Below are positions 3,808 to 6,088 of a stretch of DNA of 6,088 nucleotides, piece after piece. The position numbers were made by a program, and so were the translations under genes. Below the pieces are notes generated by a model. That model was not told the origin of the DNA, searched no databases, and saw only the letters and a list, made by a program, of their open reading frames with translations. Source of the DNA: Patescibacteria group bacterium UBA6899 (GTDB lineage Bacteria; Patescibacteriota; Minisyncoccia; Phycocordibacterales; UBA6899). Within the stretch, counting starts at the first letter, position 1; every line of letters begins with the position of its first letter. The DNA is taken from positions 1 through 6,088 of the forward strand of contig DKBN01000019.1 of assembly GCA_002451235.1 (NCBI GenBank), in the 5' to 3' direction.

Positions 3808-4101
3808 TTAGCTGTCCGTCCGAGAATGTTGCCGTTTGCGGCCGGAATTCCGTTCGACGATGCCGCCGAAGAACTTCATGAAATGTCTCCATCTCACTCC
3901 CTCTTTCCGGACGTTCGTCCGCAGATCCTCGAGATCCACCTTGATATTATCGCTCTCTTCGGCAACGCGCTCCGACACATGATCGACGTTCCGAAGGATG
4001 CGTATCGCGTAGAATAGTGCGACTGCGAGCAGCACCCCGACAACGACCACCGAAGCGGTCGTCACGGCGAAGAACACATCCATTTTGATGAAATCCTCCA
4101 T
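3808..4101 (-). CDS. single-pass membrane protein with charged helical tail
   Basis: The 97-residue product has one strong hydrophobic segment at about residues 9-33 (VFFAVTTASVVVVGVLLAVA onward). It is followed by a charged region with heptad-like spacing (LRNVDHVSERVAEESDNIKVDLEDLRTNVR, residues 36-65) that probably forms a coiled coil, and a basic C-terminus (GRKRQHSR). The layout recalls DUF948-type proteins, but I cannot assign a family. The ATG at 4101 is favoured because TATAAT ends 6 nt before it. However, GGAGG overlaps codons 1-3 and an in-frame ATG lies 18 nt downstream (4083), so the mRNA could instead start translation there. It sits between dus and the lysine-rich protein gene, and all three read the same way. 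Confidence 0.75.
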   Translation of the reverse strand: MEDFIKMDVFFAVTTASVVVVGVLLAVALFYAIRILRNVDHVSERVAEESDNIKVDLEDLRTNVRKEGVRWRHFMKFFGGIVERNSGRKRQHSRTDS

Positions 4102-4107
4102 GCCTCA

Positions 4108-4116
4108 ATTATACCA
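4108..4116 (-). promoter_or_regulatory. extended -10 promoter inside the end of dus
   Basis: TGG-TATAAT on the minus strand (hexamer 4113-4108) is followed by 6 nt and the ATG at 4101. The TAA within the hexamer is the dus stop codon, so one 6-bp sequence ends one gene and promotes the next. Confidence 0.6.
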
Positions 4117-5098
4117 GAGGAAGTGTGTGTGTTGCGAGCCATTCAGTAACAGTTATTTCTACTTCCTCCGCAGACTCTGTCTCCATCAAGTGCACCCTGA
4201 GATCCTTCGCACCGTCGAAGCTGTGTACATAGGCCTTGTAATGCTTCTTCATGACAGAAAAACTTTTCACCCCGGTGAACAGCTCTGCGAAAAGTCTTGT
4301 ATGTTCGACCATAACCCGCAGGCGCTCTTCGTGGGTGAGGATATGTTGTCCAAAGAGATCGGGACGTCCAAAGATCGCTCTTCCCAGCATCGCACCGTCC
4401 GCTCCATATTCGGCGGCCTTATGCTTCGCATCATCCACATCCTTCACGTCGCCATTCCCGATCACAAGTGTCTCAGGAGAGATGCGATCGCGAAGTGCGG
4501 CGGCTTCACGTACATGCTCCCAGCGCGCTGGCACTTTCGACATTTCCTTTCTCGTCCGTGCATGAAGCGTAAGCGCAGCTGGGCGCGCCTCAAAAAGATA
4601 CGGGAGCCAAGTATCAAGCTCGACCTTGTTATATCCTATGCGGGTCTTCACCGAGACAGGGGCGATCGTCCCATCACTTCTTTTCGCTCCCTCCTGCGCT
4701 CTCCGAACGATACGTTGCGCTCTGATCGGATCCTTGATGAGACTGGCACCTCCCCCCTGCTTCTCGACGTTACGGTCCGGGCATCCCATATTGATATCGA
4801 TACCGTCGAACCCCATTTCGGCAAGCATGCTCGCGACCTCATGAAATTGCTCTGGGTCGTTGCCGAATATCTGGGCGATGATCGGGCGTTCGGCCTCCGT
4901 GTACAGAAGTTCCCTCAAAAGCGCCTCGCGTCCAGGGGAGAGCAGCCCGGCTACCGAGACGAACTCCGTCCACATCACGTCCGGTTTCCCATATTTCGCG
5001 ATGATGCGCCGAAACGCCGCGTCGGTGACGTCCGCCATCGGCGCAAGTGCGAGTATCGGCCGCTTGAGCGATCCCCAAAAACCGTTCGATGTCTTCAT
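4109..5098 (-). CDS. dus: tRNA-dihydrouridine synthase
   Basis: The 329-residue flavoenzyme reduces a uridine in the D loop of tRNA to dihydrouridine, using FMN and NADPH. Family motifs appear in order in the TIM barrel: LALAPMADVTDAAFR at the FMN site (16-30), NMGCPDRNVEKQGGGASL with the catalytic cysteine C105, VKTRIGY with K150, LHARTR with H178, GNGDV (213-217), and GADGAMLGRA binding FMN phosphate (231-240). A helical C-terminal domain contains MKKHYKAYVHSFDGAK. Length and motifs fit a DusB-type enzyme, but which uridine it modifies cannot be told from sequence. TTGAGT-16-TATACT lies upstream inside the end of the clp gene, with a 9-nt gap to the ATG and no Shine-Dalgarno site. It lies 22 bp after the clp stop and 7 bp before the next gene. 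Confidence 0.96.
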   Translation of the reverse strand: MKTSNGFWGSLKRPILALAPMADVTDAAFRRIIAKYGKPDVMWTEFVSVAGLLSPGREALLRELLYTEAERPIIAQIFGNDPEQFHEVASMLAEMGFDGIDINMGCPDRNVEKQGGGASLIKDPIRAQRIVRRAQEGAKRSDGTIAPVSVKTRIGYNKVELDTWLPYLFEARPAALTLHARTRKEMSKVPARWEHVREAAALRDRISPETLVIGNGDVKDVDDAKHKAAEYGADGAMLGRAIFGRPDLFGQHILTHEERLRVMVEHTRLFAELFTGVKSFSVMKKHYKAYVHSFDGAKDLRVHLMETESAEEVEITVTEWLATHTLPLV

Positions 5099-5107
5099 GC
5101 GGACGGC

Positions 5108-5135
5108 AGTATACCGGATCCTACGATTGACTCAA
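5108..5135 (-). promoter_or_regulatory. promoter of dus
   Basis: TTGAGT (5135-5130) and TATACT (5113-5108) are 16 bp apart. The hexamer ends 9 nt before the dus ATG, so the 5' leader would be only about 2-3 nt. The -35 element lies in the last codons of the clp gene. Confidence 0.55.
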
Positions 5136-6088
5136 TTGCGACGGACCAGAGAACACCTCAGGGAAATCTTCCGGAGAGAATTCAAGGGTCGAGCCTTGGT
5201 AGAGCTTCCCCGCGATGATCTTCTCCGCGACCTTCTCCTCTACGAATTCTTGGACCGCCCTCGTCATCGGCCTCGCCCCGAAATCGGGGTCGACGCCATG
5301 GTAGAGCACCGCTTGAAGCAGCGCATCGTTGACCACCAGATTGATGCTTTTCTCGCGCAGACGCTTCTGGAGCTTCTGCAGCATCAACTTGGCGATCGAG
5401 CGAAAATCTTCCTCCGTCAGTGGGTGAAAAAGGATCACGCCATCGAAGCGGTTGAGAAGCTCGGGACGATATTTCCCGCTCGCGATGACCTGATCGATGA
5501 TCTCCTTTTCGATGGATGCAAGGTCCCTTCCCGCCTTGATGGCCTCGCGGATCTCTTGTGCACCAGCGTTCGATGTTGCGATAAAGATGGTGTTTCTTGC
5601 GTTCACTTTCTTGCCGTTGGCATCATGGAACATTCCCTCATCGAATACCTGGAGAAAGAGATCGAGCACCTTGGGGTTACTTTTTTCGAACTCGTCTAAG
5701 AGCAAGACTCCATACGGCTGTTCCTTGAGCATGACGGGAAGCACTCCCGGCGACCCCCCCATCGCACCGATCATTCTCGTGAGGCCATCTTCTCCCTGGA
5801 ATTCACTCATATCGATGCGAGACATCGCATGTTCATTCCCAAAGAAGACCGTCGCAAGCGCTTTTGCTGTCTCCGTCTTTCCGACGCCCGTCGGACCCAG
5901 AAAGAGAAATGAGCCAATGGGGCGCTCCTGATTGCGGACGCCCGCACGTGAGCGGCGCATTGCGTTCGAGATCACTTCAAGCGCTTTCTCTTGCCCGATC
6001 ACGAGCTGCTTCAGAAGTTCTTCGAGCCGCATAAGCCTATCCCGCTCCTCGCCTGTGATCTCTCCGACCGGGATCTTCGTCTTCTCGC
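5121..6088 (-). CDS. ClpB/ClpC-type AAA+ unfoldase, C-terminal part (N-terminus outside window)
   Basis: The visible 321 residues hold the second AAA+ module of a class I Clp ATPase. They start with KTKIPVGEITGEERDRLMRLEE, which matches the linker of ClpB/ClpC. The reading frame is open to the window edge, so the internal ATG at 6032 is not the true start. Counting from the first visible residue: VIGQEKAL at 29-36, Walker A GPTGVGKT 64-71, Walker B VLLLDEFEK 127-135, sensor-1 region TSNAG 171-175, arginine finger LLNRFD near 213, sensor 2 GARPMTR 270-276, then the small D2 domain. Two family features are missing: the aromatic GYVGY pore loop is replaced by GAMGGSPGVLPVML, and no [ILV]G[FL] ClpP-docking tripeptide is seen between TSNAG and the arginine finger. 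A ClpP-independent unfoldase is plausible but unproven. dus follows 22 bp downstream. Confidence 0.92.
   Translation of the reverse strand, partial: EKTKIPVGEITGEERDRLMRLEELLKQLVIGQEKALEVISNAMRRSRAGVRNQERPIGSFLFLGPTGVGKTETAKALATVFFGNEHAMSRIDMSEFQGEDGLTRMIGAMGGSPGVLPVMLKEQPYGVLLLDEFEKSNPKVLDLFLQVFDEGMFHDANGKKVNARNTIFIATSNAGAQEIREAIKAGRDLASIEKEIIDQVIASGKYRPELLNRFDGVILFHPLTEEDFRSIAKLMLQKLQKRLREKSINLVVNDALLQAVLYHGVDPDFGARPMTRAVQEFVEEKVAEKIIAGKLYQGSTLEFSPEDFPEVFSGPSQLSQS

Noticed and set aside
4085..5218. 377-codon open frame on the plus strand
   Set aside because: It is the antisense shadow of dus, whose family motifs on the minus strand are unmistakable.
4860..5699. 279-codon open frame on the plus strand
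   Set aside because: It is antisense to dus and the Clp ATPase and shows no recognisable domain.

Overview
The window looks like a piece of a chromosome from a candidate-phyla-radiation (Patescibacteria, possibly Parcubacteria-like) bacterium. This is an inference from several traits: a short DnaX without the usual cysteine zinc module, a divergent ClpB/ClpC-type AAA+ protein without the GYVGY pore motif, small membrane proteins with lysine-rich tails, and promoters that sit directly against start codons. No rRNA or marker phylogeny is available here, so the lineage is not proven.

Layout. 1-376: the N-terminal end of a DNA methyltransferase (minus strand, running off the left edge), a possible 14-codon leader peptide overlapping its start, and a hairpin terminator; by eye this stretch is more AT-rich than the rest. 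377-751: a rearranged tRNA cluster on the minus strand. It holds one intact tRNA-Gln(UUG) with encoded CCA, a degenerate tRNA-like unit sharing its 3' flank, and a 5'-half copy of tRNA-Gln interrupted by a 72-bp hairpin element. 816-1721: two plus-strand genes for four-helix membrane proteins, closed by a strong intrinsic terminator. 1714-2748: dnaX, minus strand. 2790-3112: a well-delimited minus-strand structured RNA gene (promoter, folded body, intrinsic terminator) that I cannot assign to a family. 3113-3332: the rest of this intergenic stretch, with a terminator and three DnaA-box-like 9-mers. 3333-6088: four minus-strand protein genes in close succession: a Clp-type AAA+ ATPase (N-terminus outside the window), a tRNA-dihydrouridine synthase, and two small membrane-anchored proteins.

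How it fits together. The genes are mostly housekeeping: replication clamp loader, protein unfolding, tRNA and tRNA modification. Regulation looks distinctive. Three protein genes have a -10 hexamer exactly 6 nt before the ATG and no Shine-Dalgarno sequence, which predicts leaderless mRNAs; a fourth has a 9-nt gap. Two other starts (the 1259 membrane-protein gene and the leader ORF) carry clear Shine-Dalgarno sites. The two most unusual items are the structured RNA at 2790-3077 and the broken, hairpin-bearing tRNA-Gln copy at 635-749.
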